DNA of 6,702 nucleotides from Methanocellales archaeon (GCA_030616565.1 JAUWXC010000039.1:1-6702); one strand, 5' to 3'; shown: positions 1 to 6,589, numbered from the stretch's first letter. Program-made: numbers and translations. The notes: generated by a model not told the origin, from the sequence alone.

Positions 1-1498
1 GCGCTGAAAAAGGCAGGAATGGTACCATCAAGATGGACAAAGACCTCACGATGCATGCGCTCACGTAAAGCGTGCTCGCGCCCGCTTTTTTATCATTTTT
101 CCATGGCTCTTTTTCGTTGAAGTACTGGTTGCCAAGCGATGCCAAACCCATCACACTCGCCATGGCCTTCTTGAACTCGCAGTTTTGGATGTATCTTCCA
201 ACGATGTCTACCGTTGTGCTGATTTCCTTTAGTACCGATTTGTCCCTTGGGTCAAGGGTGCCTGGTCCTGGTATCACGCCATCATAGAAGCGATCGATAA
301 ACGTCAGTACCCTGTGCGCGAAGTTGCCCAACGTCGATACGAGTTCCTCATTATTTCTTCGTTGAAACTCAGCCCAGGAGAAGTCCGCATCCTTGGACTC
401 TGGCATGTTGATCGATAAACAATATCGTAATGGATCAGGATCAAAATGTTCTAGGTATTCATCAAGCCAGACTGCATAGCCCTTGCTGGTAGAAAACTTG
501 TCACCTTCAAGGTTTAAGAATTCGTTTGCGGGCACATTGGTCGGGAGATTTAACTCACCATGACCTAACAACATCGCCGGCCATATGATCGTATGAAAGG
601 GAATGTTGTCCTTTCCGATGAAGTAGTATGTCTCAGTATCAGGAAATTTCCACCACTTGACCCACCCGTCCGGGTCGCCTTTGTTGATGAAATGTTCCTT
701 CGTCGCAGAGAGATAACCGATGACCGCTTCAAACCACACATATATGACCTTGTCTTCAGCCCCCTTAATCGGCATAGGGATGCCCCACTCCAGGTCACGT
801 GTGATGGGTCTATCTCGCAACCCCTCTTTTAGCCAGTTGATGGTGAATTGATATACGTTAGGACGCCACACATCCTTCTTCGATTCTATCCATTTTATGA
901 GTCTATCCTGAAACGCGGAGAGTTTAAAGAAGTAATGTGTTCTCTCTCGTATTTCTGGAGCTGACCCGCAATGTTTACAGCGCGGGTTTACAAGCTCTGT
1001 AGATTCAAGCGTCCTGCCGCAGGCATCGCACTGATCTCCTCTTGCCTCTTCAGCGCCACATTTTGGGCATGTGCCCTCTACATACCTGTCTGGCAAAAAT
1101 CTCCTGCATTTCGGGCAGTAAAATAACTTCATACCTTTTTTATAGATGTAGCCATTCTTGAATAACGTTAAGAAGAACGCCTGCGCTGCTTTGCGATGAT
1201 TGTCGGTAGTCGTCCGTGTGAACAAATCATAAGAACAGCCAATGTCTTCCAGCGAGCGCTTGATGACCTTGTAATATTTGTCGACAATTTCTTTGGGTGC
1301 GCATCCCTCCTTATCCGCCTGCACTGATATTGGTGTGCCGTGTTCATCTGTTCCTGATACCATCAGCGTTTCATTGCCAGCCATCCTGTTATATCTGGCA
1401 AAGATGTCCGCTGGTAAATAAGAGCCGGCCAAATGCCCCAGATGTAAAGGTCCATTGGCATAGGGCCATGCAGTTGTTACGAGAACCTTCTTGCTCAT
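1..1498 (-). CDS. metG: Methionyl-tRNA synthetase (MetRS), 3' end beyond window
   Basis: Class I aminoacyl-tRNA synthetase that charges tRNA-Met with methionine in the cytosol, including the initiator. The frame is open from an ATG at 1498 to the left edge, giving 499 codons; the C-terminus lies outside. The N-terminus reads MSKKVLVTTAWPYANG and is followed by the HIGH-type signature HLGH at residues 19-22. Between about residues 128 and 177 are four CxxC knuckles (C128/C131, C144/C147, C157/C160, C174/C177), the two-zinc connective insertion seen in archaeal and E. coli-type MetRS. The KMSKS-type loop reads KFSTS at residues 334-338. The helical anticodon-binding domain follows, with the expected Trp at about residue 466 in NEKEPWK. 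No frameshift or stop is visible. Whether a C-terminal tRNA-binding domain follows cannot be seen. The gene lies downstream of hisB on the same strand but has its own promoter, so it is probably a separate unit. Confidence 0.97.
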   Translation of the reverse strand, partial: MSKKVLVTTAWPYANGPLHLGHLAGSYLPADIFARYNRMAGNETLMVSGTDEHGTPISVQADKEGCAPKEIVDKYYKVIKRSLEDIGCSYDLFTRTTTDNHRKAAQAFFLTLFKNGYIYKKGMKLFYCPKCRRFLPDRYVEGTCPKCGAEEARGDQCDACGRTLESTELVNPRCKHCGSAPEIRERTHYFFKLSAFQDRLIKWIESKKDVWRPNVYQFTINWLKEGLRDRPITRDLEWGIPMPIKGAEDKVIYVWFEAVIGYLSATKEHFINKGDPDGWVKWWKFPDTETYYFIGKDNIPFHTIIWPAMLLGHGELNLPTNVPANEFLNLEGDKFSTSKGYAVWLDEYLEHFDPDPLRYCLSINMPESKDADFSWAEFQRRNNEELVSTLGNFAHRVLTFIDRFYDGVIPGPGTLDPRDKSVLKEISTTVDIVGRYIQNCEFKKAMASVMGLASLGNQYFNEKEPWKNDKKAGASTLYVSACIVRSLSILMVPFLPFSA

Positions 1499-1545
1499 CT
1501 AGGTGGACTCCTGCCCATTAATAAGACAAAGTCGATATATAAGGG
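1499..1545 (-). promoter_or_regulatory. metG promoter and ribosome binding site
   Basis: Read on the minus strand, the stretch upstream of metG holds CTTATATATC (1543-1534), a good archaeal TATA box, then AGGAG (1512-1508), nine bases before the ATG at 1498. With the usual 25-27 base spacing, transcription would start near 1511-1513. The leader would then be very short and begin almost at the Shine-Dalgarno sequence. The ribosome binding site supports the chosen start codon. Promoter function is inferred from motif and position only. Confidence 0.6.
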
Positions 1546-1550
1546 TATTT

Positions 1551-1602
1551 CTGAAAAACGCTCGCCCTCTAATACAACATAGCTCAATTTAGTTTGGGAG
1601 TG
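1551..1602 (-). terminator. Possible his operon 3' region with T-tract
   Basis: Minus-strand sequence downstream of the hisB stop contains a run of five T (1558-1554) about 45 bases after the stop and just upstream of the metG TATA box. Archaeal termination often relies on short T-rich tracts without a strong hairpin, and no convincing stem is seen here. This is a weak call. Read-through from hisB into metG cannot be excluded. Confidence 0.2.
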
Positions 1603-2178
1603 TCACAGCATCCCTTTTATGCTCGGCACGCCCTTTCTTCGTGGGTCTATCTGGGTGGCGTTATCCAAAGCCAAGGCTAGCGCCTTAAACAGTGCTTCGC
1701 TCTTATGGTGGTCGTTCTTTCCATCCAGTAGTTTTGCATGTAGATTCATCTTGGACTCGGATACGAGGGTTTCGATGAAGTGAGGGATCATCTCAACGCT
1801 CAGACCTTCAATGCTCTTTCTCTTGAAGCCCATGTCCAGGGCGCAATGACTTCTACCACTTATGTCTACTGAAGCCAACACGAGCGCGTCATCCATGGGA
1901 ATTATGGCAAATCCAAACCGCCTTATGCCCGCTTTATCCTTCAGGGCTTTCTTAAAAGCCTCTCCGAGCAAGATGGCAACGTCTTCCACGATGTGATGCT
2001 CATTGTCTCCAGACGCCTTTATACTCAAGTCAAACAATCCGTGCTTGGCAAAGCTCGAAAGCAGATGGTCAAAGAATTTTATGCCCGTGTTTATGTCATA
2101 ATCCCCTTTTCCATCTACGTTCAAAGATATTTTGATGTCAGTCTCCTTTGTCCTCCTTTCCACCTCAGCAGTTCTCAT
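1603..2178 (-). CDS. hisB: Imidazoleglycerol-phosphate dehydratase
   Basis: Catalyses dehydration of imidazole glycerol phosphate to imidazole acetol phosphate, a late step of histidine synthesis, as a Mn-dependent oligomeric enzyme. The 191-residue protein matches the usual length of the stand-alone dehydratase; no histidinol-phosphatase domain is fused. Visible family motifs are FFDHLL (residues 35-40), the metal-binding EHHIVED (60-66), its second-half counterpart DHHKSEALFKALALAL (156-171) preceded by NLHAKLLDG, and the C-terminal GVPSIKGML. The first metal motif sits in a short loop (GDNEHH), a few residues shorter than the common GDLxIDDHH form; other HisB proteins share this. The ATG overlaps the hisA stop as ATGA, with AAGGTGG four bases upstream (2189-2183), so translation is probably coupled to hisA. 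It is the last gene of the hisG-hisA-hisB unit. Confidence 0.97.
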   Translation of the reverse strand: MRTAEVERRTKETDIKISLNVDGKGDYDINTGIKFFDHLLSSFAKHGLFDLSIKASGDNEHHIVEDVAILLGEAFKKALKDKAGIRRFGFAIIPMDDALVLASVDISGRSHCALDMGFKRKSIEGLSVEMIPHFIETLVSESKMNLHAKLLDGKNDHHKSEALFKALALALDNATQIDPRRKGVPSIKGML

Positions 2179-2897
2179 TCCACCACCTTCATCGCATCTT
2201 TTAACGTGAAATTGCCCTTATAAAGCGCGGTTCCCACGACAGCACCAGCCGCGCCAGCATCTCTGATGGCGATCAAATCGTCCAGGGTTGCGACACCCCC
2301 GGATGCGATAACCGGGATGTGTACTGCCTGGACCAACGCCCTGATCGGTTCTGGGTCTATTCCGCGCAACAATCCCTCGACGTTCACATTGGTGAAAAGT
2401 ATGGAGCCAGCGCCCAATTGTTTCATCTGCGTGCCTAACTTTACCGGGTTAACACCTGCACCCCTTCTCCATCCTTCAATCATGACTTCGTTGTTTCTCG
2501 TATCCAGAGCAACCATGATACACTCGCCCCCATATTTATCTGCCAATCTTTTAACAAGTGCCGGGTCTCTCACTGCTGCAGTCCCCATGATGATTCTGTC
2601 AACGCCCAGATTAAGAAGGGCTACCGCATCCTCATAGGAGCGTATGCCCCCTCCAACCTGGATTGCCACAGAACATGTTTCCACAATTTGTTTGATTAAA
2701 TGCGCATTTTTCCGCGTCCCTTCAAATGCGCCATCTAAATCCACCAGATGCAGACGTTTGGCGCCCTCCTCAACCCAGCGCATGGCCGCTCCCACTGGAT
2801 CCTCCAAGGAAATCGTCTCCGTGCCGGGTATGCCCTGAACAAGTTGCACGCATTTGCCGTCCTTTATGTCAACAGCGGGGACCACCTCGAAACTCAC
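2175..2897 (-). CDS. hisA: ProFAR isomerase (HisA)
   Basis: Phosphoribosylformimino-5-aminoimidazole carboxamide ribotide isomerase, the Amadori rearrangement step of histidine synthesis, in a cytosolic TIM barrel. The protein has 240 residues, normal for the family. The catalytic base is D10 (PAVDIKDGKCVQL) and the general acid D132 (ALDTRN). The phosphate-binding glycine stretches are VGGGI (81-85) and ASGGVATLDDL (198-208), and the end carries GAVVGTALYKGNF. The common T-D-x-x-R-D-G motif is replaced by T-N-V-N-V-E-G (169-175), a form I recall from methanogen HisA proteins; it argues for an archaeal source and against HisF. The start codon is GTG at 2897, overlapping the hisG stop as GTGA, with GAGG eight bases upstream (2909-2906). 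The stop overlaps hisB by four bases. Confidence 0.97.
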   Translation of the reverse strand: MSFEVVPAVDIKDGKCVQLVQGIPGTETISLEDPVGAAMRWVEEGAKRLHLVDLDGAFEGTRKNAHLIKQIVETCSVAIQVGGGIRSYEDAVALLNLGVDRIIMGTAAVRDPALVKRLADKYGGECIMVALDTRNNEVMIEGWRRGAGVNPVKLGTQMKQLGAGSILFTNVNVEGLLRGIDPEPIRALVQAVHIPVIASGGVATLDDLIAIRDAGAAGAVVGTALYKGNFTLKDAMKVVE

Positions 2898-3748
2898 CGC
2901 ACCATCCTCTCTATCGGTACGACCAAGATATCCTTTGCGCCAGCCCTTTTAAGCTCATTTATGATGGTGAATACGTCCTCCTCATCTACAACCGCATGCA
3001 CTGCTACCGTCGGTGTACCAGCTTCCACCTGCATCACCGTCGGTCCTGCCAGTCCAGGCATCACCTCCTTCACTTTTTTGAGCGCTTCTTTTGGCACGTT
3101 CATCATGATATATCGTTTCCCTTCTGCCTGAATCACGCTTTCCAGAGCTGTTTGAATATCCTTTATCTTCTTCCTATTTCGCTTCATACTCTCCTTGTTG
3201 GCAATCAGTCTGGCTGAAGTCGACAGTATGCTCTCAACCATCGTTAGTCGATTGACCGCTAAGGTCGTGCCGGAACTCGTTAAATCAACAATGGCCTCTG
3301 CAATGCCAACATGCGGTGTTATCTCGGTAGCGCCGGATACTTCCACGATTTTGACATCGACCCCTTTCTCCTTGAAGAACTTGCCGGCAAGATTGGAGAA
3401 TTCAGTTGCAACTCTCTTGCCCCTCAAATCGCCCGCTGCCTTTATTTTAGAGTCGTCTGGCACAGCCAGCACCAGCTCAGCTACCCCAAATTTGAGGTCG
3501 AGTAGCACCTCCACGTTGGCACCAGTTTCCATGACTAAATCATAACCGGTCACGCCTATGTCTGCAGCGCCGTCCTGCACGTATTCAGGAATGTCCTGCG
3601 CCCTCGCAAACAGTATATCTATTTCTGGATCGAGCGTTTTCGCGAACAGCCTTCTCATGTCCGCATCGATGGTGCGCAACCCGGCTCGCTCGAATAGCTG
3701 GATGCATGGCTCATACAGCCGTCCTTTGTTGGGCAGTGCGATTTTCAT
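2894..3748 (-). CDS. hisG: ATP phosphoribosyltransferase, long form
   Basis: First and normally feedback-controlled step of histidine synthesis: ATP plus PRPP give phosphoribosyl-ATP. The 284-residue protein is the long form. The two-lobed catalytic part covers about residues 1-205 (MKIALPNKGRL at the start; the PRPP-binding loop DLTSSGTTL at 155-163). A C-terminal ACT-like HisG_C domain covers about 208-282 (YIMMNVPKEAL, then GPTVMQVEAGTPTVAVHAVV). Long-form enzymes bind histidine through this domain and do not need the HisZ subunit. The ATG at 3748 has GAGG five bases upstream (3757-3754), and the first residues fit the family start. It is the first gene of the minus-strand his unit and overlaps hisA by four bases. 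Confidence 0.97.
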   Translation of the reverse strand: MKIALPNKGRLYEPCIQLFERAGLRTIDADMRRLFAKTLDPEIDILFARAQDIPEYVQDGAADIGVTGYDLVMETGANVEVLLDLKFGVAELVLAVPDDSKIKAAGDLRGKRVATEFSNLAGKFFKEKGVDVKIVEVSGATEITPHVGIAEAIVDLTSSGTTLAVNRLTMVESILSTSARLIANKESMKRNRKKIKDIQTALESVIQAEGKRYIMMNVPKEALKKVKEVMPGLAGPTVMQVEAGTPTVAVHAVVDEEDVFTIINELKRAGAKDILVVPIERMVR

Positions 3749-3804
3749 ATTATCCTCAATGTAACCAATTAATCACATATGAAGTTTTGTTATCTTTATA
3801 TAAT
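3749..3804 (-). promoter_or_regulatory. his operon promoter (minus strand)
   Basis: On the minus strand the only good TATA element upstream of hisG is ATTATATAAA (3804-3795), centred about 51 bases from the hisG ATG. The usual spacing puts the transcription start near 3773, leaving a leader of about 25 bases that contains the GAGG ribosome binding site at 3757-3754. The same bases also form the best TATA box for dadD on the other strand. No obvious operator repeat is seen. Confidence 0.5.
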
Positions 3805-3831
3805 CCTACACTATAGCTAAGTAGGGTTCGC
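3795..3831 (+). promoter_or_regulatory. dadD promoter, probably near-leaderless
   Basis: TTTATATAAT at 3795-3804 matches the archaeal TATA consensus and is centred about 32 bases before the dadD ATG. A start 25-27 bases downstream falls near 3825, leaving only about 6 bases of leader. Consistent with this, there is no good Shine-Dalgarno sequence, only TAGGG at 3822-3826. A leaderless or near-leaderless mRNA is inferred. The core TTATATAA (3796-3803) is a perfect palindrome shared with the divergent his promoter. Confidence 0.5.
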
Positions 3832-5103
3832 ATGCCAGACATACTGATCAAAAATGGGCGCATCCTAACGCCGAAGGGTTTTGTTGAAAAGTCGCTGTTA
3901 ATCGAAGACGGGATTATCACGAGCATTGGCGGAAAAGATGTTGCCGAATATGTAATAGATGCAAAGGGCAACATCGTGATGCCTGGATTGATCAATGCGC
4001 ACACACATCTGGGCATGACGTTGTTCAGGGGCTACGCCGACGATCTTCCGCTGAAGGAGTGGCTCACCGAACACATATGGCCGATCGAGGCCAGATTGAC
4101 AGATGATGACGTGTATGCTGGAACGCTGCTCGGTTGCCTTGAAATGATAAAATCTGGCACGACCGCCTTTGCGGACATGTACATCAGAATGGATGGAGCC
4201 GCCAAGGCAGTAGAAGCGTCTGGGCTCAGAGGCGCGCTATCCTATGGCATGATCGAGCTGGGGGATGAAGAGAAAGGTGAGAAGGAACTCAAGATCGGCA
4301 AGGAGTTCGTCAAGAAGTGGAACGGTGCCTCTAATGGCAGGATAACCGCTATGTACGGTCCGCATGCACCCAACACGTGCTCTCCAGAGTTTTTAGCACA
4401 TGTGAGAGAGCAGGCAGATGAAGATGGCGTGGGGATTCACATCCATGTATCTGAGACAAAGGCAGAAGTGGATCAGATAAAGGCGCAGTACGACATGAGT
4501 CCTGTTAAATTACTGGACGATATCGGTTTCTTGAGACATGATGTCCTGGCTGCGCACTGCGTCTGGCTCTCGCCAGAGGATATTCATACCCTAAAGAAGG
4601 GTAACGTCAAGATAGCACACAATCCGACCAGCAACATGAAACTCGCATCTGGAGTTGCGCCGATTCCTGAGCTCCTTGAGGATGGGGTCACCGTCGGATT
4701 GGGGACGGATGGATGCGCATCGAATAATACCCTCGACATGTTTCATGAAATGAAGATGGCGGCATTGCTCCACAAAGTTCATAAACTCGATCCAACCGTA
4801 ATACCCATGCAGAAAGCGCTGGAGATGGCAACGGTTGATGGTGCTCTCTCCCTAGGACTCGATACGGGCGTCATCGCAGAGGGTAAAAAAGCCGATATCA
4901 TCATCGTGGATATAAACAAGCCCCATTTGACACCAAAGCATGATTTAGTCTCGCACTTGGTCTACTGCGCTAAAGGTAGCGATGTATCCACAACCATCGT
5001 CGATGGAAAGATATTGATGGAGGACTACGAGGTCAAGATATTCGATGAGGCGGAGATAATGGCTAGGGCAGAAGAAAGGGCAAAAGACCTGATGGGGCGC
5101 TGA
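3832..5103 (+). CDS. dadD: 5'-deoxyadenosine / SAH / MTA deaminase (amidohydrolase)
   Basis: Metal-dependent amidohydrolase of the MtaD/DadD group. Family members deaminate 5'-deoxyadenosine (from radical SAM enzymes), S-adenosylhomocysteine, methylthioadenosine or adenosine to the inosine forms. The 423-residue protein has the normal length. A small beta-sandwich part (1-50) leads into the barrel, where NAHTHLGMTLFRGYADD gives metal ligands H57 and H59. Further sites are GPHAP (H178), HIHVSET with ligand H205 and the likely proton-shuttling E208, AAHCVW (H242), AHNPTSNMKLASG (H263) and GTDGCASNN with the metal-binding D293. The C-terminal part (IAEGKKADIIIVD, about 348-360) returns to the sandwich. 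It is transcribed divergently from hisG and is followed by the small membrane gene and ahcY. That context favours SAH and deoxyadenosine over guanine- or chlorohydrolase-type substrates. Exact substrate preference cannot be read from sequence. Confidence 0.9.
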   Translation: MPDILIKNGRILTPKGFVEKSLLIEDGIITSIGGKDVAEYVIDAKGNIVMPGLINAHTHLGMTLFRGYADDLPLKEWLTEHIWPIEARLTDDDVYAGTLLGCLEMIKSGTTAFADMYIRMDGAAKAVEASGLRGALSYGMIELGDEEKGEKELKIGKEFVKKWNGASNGRITAMYGPHAPNTCSPEFLAHVREQADEDGVGIHIHVSETKAEVDQIKAQYDMSPVKLLDDIGFLRHDVLAAHCVWLSPEDIHTLKKGNVKIAHNPTSNMKLASGVAPIPELLEDGVTVGLGTDGCASNNTLDMFHEMKMAALLHKVHKLDPTVIPMQKALEMATVDGALSLGLDTGVIAEGKKADIIIVDINKPHLTPKHDLVSHLVYCAKGSDVSTTIVDGKILMEDYEVKIFDEAEIMARAEERAKDLMGR

Positions 5104-5110
5104 TCGCTTA

Positions 5111-5150
5111 TGTTTTATATACTGTCATCGTACTTCCTAAAGGTGGTTAG
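5111..5150 (+). promoter_or_regulatory. Internal promoter and RBS ahead of small ORF and ahcY
   Basis: The 47-base gap after dadD holds TTTTATATA (5113-5121), a strong TATA-like element, and then AAGGTGG (5140-5146), four bases before the ATG at 5151. A predicted start near 5144 would be very close to the ribosome binding site. Transcription could therefore begin here, or run through from dadD, or both. The ribosome binding site clearly points at the 5151 ATG and not at the ahcY ATG 142 bases further on. Confidence 0.5.
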
Positions 5151-5303
5151 ATGTTAACATTCGTTGAACACGCCATCAGATTGTGCAAAAAGGTGAATTC
5201 GCTGGTTTCAATCATAATCTCGGCCTTGGCTGTGATAGTTGCGGTGCTAAAATTGATCGAGGCAATTCAATCCACAAAGGAAGAAACGAAACATGAAGAG
5301 TGA
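5151..5303 (+). CDS. Small single-pass membrane protein, 50 aa, unknown function
   Basis: I do not recognise this protein. The open frame of 50 codons runs from an ATG at 5151 to a TGA at 5301-5303. A short N-terminal part (MLTFVEHAIRLCKKVN) carries R10, K13 and K14. One hydrophobic segment follows at about residues 17-33 (SLVSIIISALAVIVAVL), flanked by K34 and E37, and then an acidic, polar tail rich in E, K and T. The positive charges before the segment suggest the N-terminus faces the cytoplasm. Support for a real gene is the AAGGTGG ribosome binding site, the TATA box upstream, and an 11-base overlap with the start of ahcY in another frame, typical of translational coupling. It could otherwise be a non-functional leader of ahcY. 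No function is proposed. Confidence 0.6.
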   Translation: MLTFVEHAIRLCKKVNSLVSIIISALAVIVAVLKLIEAIQSTKEETKHEE

Positions 5304-6525
5304 GGCCAGACAGGGCGACCTAAAAATAGAGTGGGCAAGAGAGCACATGCCCGTTCTCGGAGAGATACGGAAGCAGTTTGATAAAGACAAACCCCTTAGG
5401 GGACATACCATTGGAATGGCGCTTCACGTTGAGGCTAAGACCGCCGTGCTGGTCGAGACCTTGGCGGCAGGGGGCGCGAAAGTCGCCATCACGGGTTGCA
5501 ACCCTCTGAGCACGCAGGATGATGTGGTGTTAGCGCTACGCAAGAGGGACATACCATGCTATGCAAAACACGACTGTTCTACCGAGGAATATTACCATGC
5601 CATCGATGAGGTGCTAAATCACGGACCGGACGTCACCATCGATGATGGCGCTGATCTCATCTTCAAGATTCATAGCGACCGCAAAGAATTAATCCCGGAC
5701 ATAATCGGTGCATGCGAAGAGACGACGACCGGTGTGCACCGCCTCCGGGCAATGCAGGCTGAGGGTGCGCTGAAATTCCCAGTGATCGCGGTAAACGATG
5801 CCAAGACGAAGTACCTGTTTGATAACCGGTATGGCACTGGCCAGTCAACGTTGGACGGAATTATCAGGACGACAAATTTGTTGATCGCGGGCAAGAACGT
5901 CGTCATAGCTGGATACGGGTGGTGCGGCAGGGGGGTCGCGATGAGGGCTAAAGGGCACGGTGCTGATGTGATAGTAACCGAGATCGACCCGGTCAGAGCG
6001 TTAGAAGCGAGAATGGATGGATACAGGGTGATGCCGATGAAAGAAGCTGCAAAAATCGGTGATATTTTCATCACCACTACTGGCAATATAGACGTCATCA
6101 CAAAAGAGCATTTCAAGCTCATGAAAGGCGGAGCCGTATTGGCCAACGCAGGTCATTTCGATGTGGAAATCAATCTGAACCAGCTCAGGGAGATGGCAAC
6201 TGACATCAGAGAGATCAGAGCAAATATCGATGAATACGTGCTGGGAGACAGGAAACTCTACGTTCTCGGAAAAGGGAGATTGGTCAATCTTGCAACGGGT
6301 GATGGCCACCCTGTCGAAGTCATGGATATGAGTTTTGCCAATCAAGCACTGTGCGTCAGGTACATCATTGAGCACAGGGGAGAACTCGAGAATAATGTTT
6401 ACAGCGTCCCGCAGGAGATTGATGAGCTGGTTGCACGCCTAAAGTTGAAATTTATGGATATTCAGATAGACCAGATGAGCGGGGAGCAAAAGAGATACGT
6501 GTCTGGATGGAAATACGGAACATAA
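5293..6525 (+). CDS. ahcY: S-adenosylhomocysteinase family; possibly S-inosylhomocysteine hydrolase
   Basis: NAD-dependent hydrolase releasing homocysteine from the SAM by-product S-adenosyl- or S-inosyl-homocysteine. The 410 residues lack the long C-terminal extension of the human type and end in EQKRYVSGWKYGT, the archaeal form. Conserved sites are H45, DDGAD (117-121, with D118 matching human D131), EETTTGVH (142-149), K173 and D177 (human K186, D190), the Rossmann loop GYGWCGRG (207-214), NAGHFDVEI (285-293, H288) and GDGHP (H339). T182 stands where human has C195. E47 and K49 replace the adenine-contacting human T57 and E59, by my alignment of LHVEAKTAVL to LHMTVETAVL. This and the dadD neighbour favour an S-inosylhomocysteine substrate. 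The ATG overlaps the small gene by 11 bases and has only a weak GGAAG site, so coupled translation is likely. Confidence 0.93.
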   Translation: MKSEARQGDLKIEWAREHMPVLGEIRKQFDKDKPLRGHTIGMALHVEAKTAVLVETLAAGGAKVAITGCNPLSTQDDVVLALRKRDIPCYAKHDCSTEEYYHAIDEVLNHGPDVTIDDGADLIFKIHSDRKELIPDIIGACEETTTGVHRLRAMQAEGALKFPVIAVNDAKTKYLFDNRYGTGQSTLDGIIRTTNLLIAGKNVVIAGYGWCGRGVAMRAKGHGADVIVTEIDPVRALEARMDGYRVMPMKEAAKIGDIFITTTGNIDVITKEHFKLMKGGAVLANAGHFDVEINLNQLREMATDIREIRANIDEYVLGDRKLYVLGKGRLVNLATGDGHPVEVMDMSFANQALCVRYIIEHRGELENNVYSVPQEIDELVARLKLKFMDIQIDQMSGEQKRYVSGWKYGT

Positions 6526-6589
6526 GAATGATATGAATTTAAGTATCATCAAGAATAATCATTTTTGATAATTTGTAGCAGAGGCGTTC
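6526..6589 (+). promoter_or_regulatory. Promoter of Roadblock gene with two inverted repeats
   Basis: This AT-rich 64-base gap has a TATA-like TTTAAGTA (6538-6545). It is framed by the inverted repeat ATGATA (6528-6533) and TATCAT (6544-6549). Downstream is a second inverted repeat, AATAATCA (6554-6561) and TGATAATT (6566-6573), with one mismatch around TTTT. GAGG at 6581-6584 lies five bases before the ATG and supports that start. The repeats could be operator half-sites for a regulator, or weak AT-rich stems at the end of the ahcY transcript; sequence alone does not decide. The predicted start of transcription, near 6568, falls inside the second repeat. Confidence 0.4.

Noticed and set aside
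565..832. Open frames on both strands inside the metG region, 77-79 codons
   Set aside because: The minus-strand metG frame is open across the region with all motifs in register (KMSKS at residue 334, Trp466), so these are shadows in other frames.
1..1498. metG as a truncated pseudogene, because no stop codon is seen
   Set aside because: The frame is intact to the window edge; the missing 3' end is due to the window boundary.
2894..2897. Frameshift or fusion between hisG and hisA because the frames overlap
   Set aside because: The overlap is a normal GTGA stop/start junction with a ribosome binding site for hisA, and both proteins are full length.
2266..3217. Several plus-strand open frames of 64-163 codons opposite hisA and hisG
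   Set aside because: They lie antisense to clear his genes with full family motifs, show odd compositions rich in Ser, Pro, His and Arg, and have no ribosome binding sites or recognisable domains.
3756..4016. 86-codon minus-strand open frame across the divergent promoter and start of dadD
   Set aside because: It covers the promoter region and lies antisense to the conserved N-terminus of the amidohydrolase; no family resemblance.
5104..5292. Possible SAH riboswitch or structured leader ahead of ahcY
   Set aside because: No recognisable SAH riboswitch core was seen, these elements are known from bacteria, and most of the stretch is better explained by the small coding frame with its own ribosome binding site.
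5670..6375. Minus-strand open frames of 158 and 124 codons opposite ahcY
   Set aside because: They are antisense to a highly conserved enzyme whose codon constraints keep the opposite strand open; the translations show no recognisable domain.
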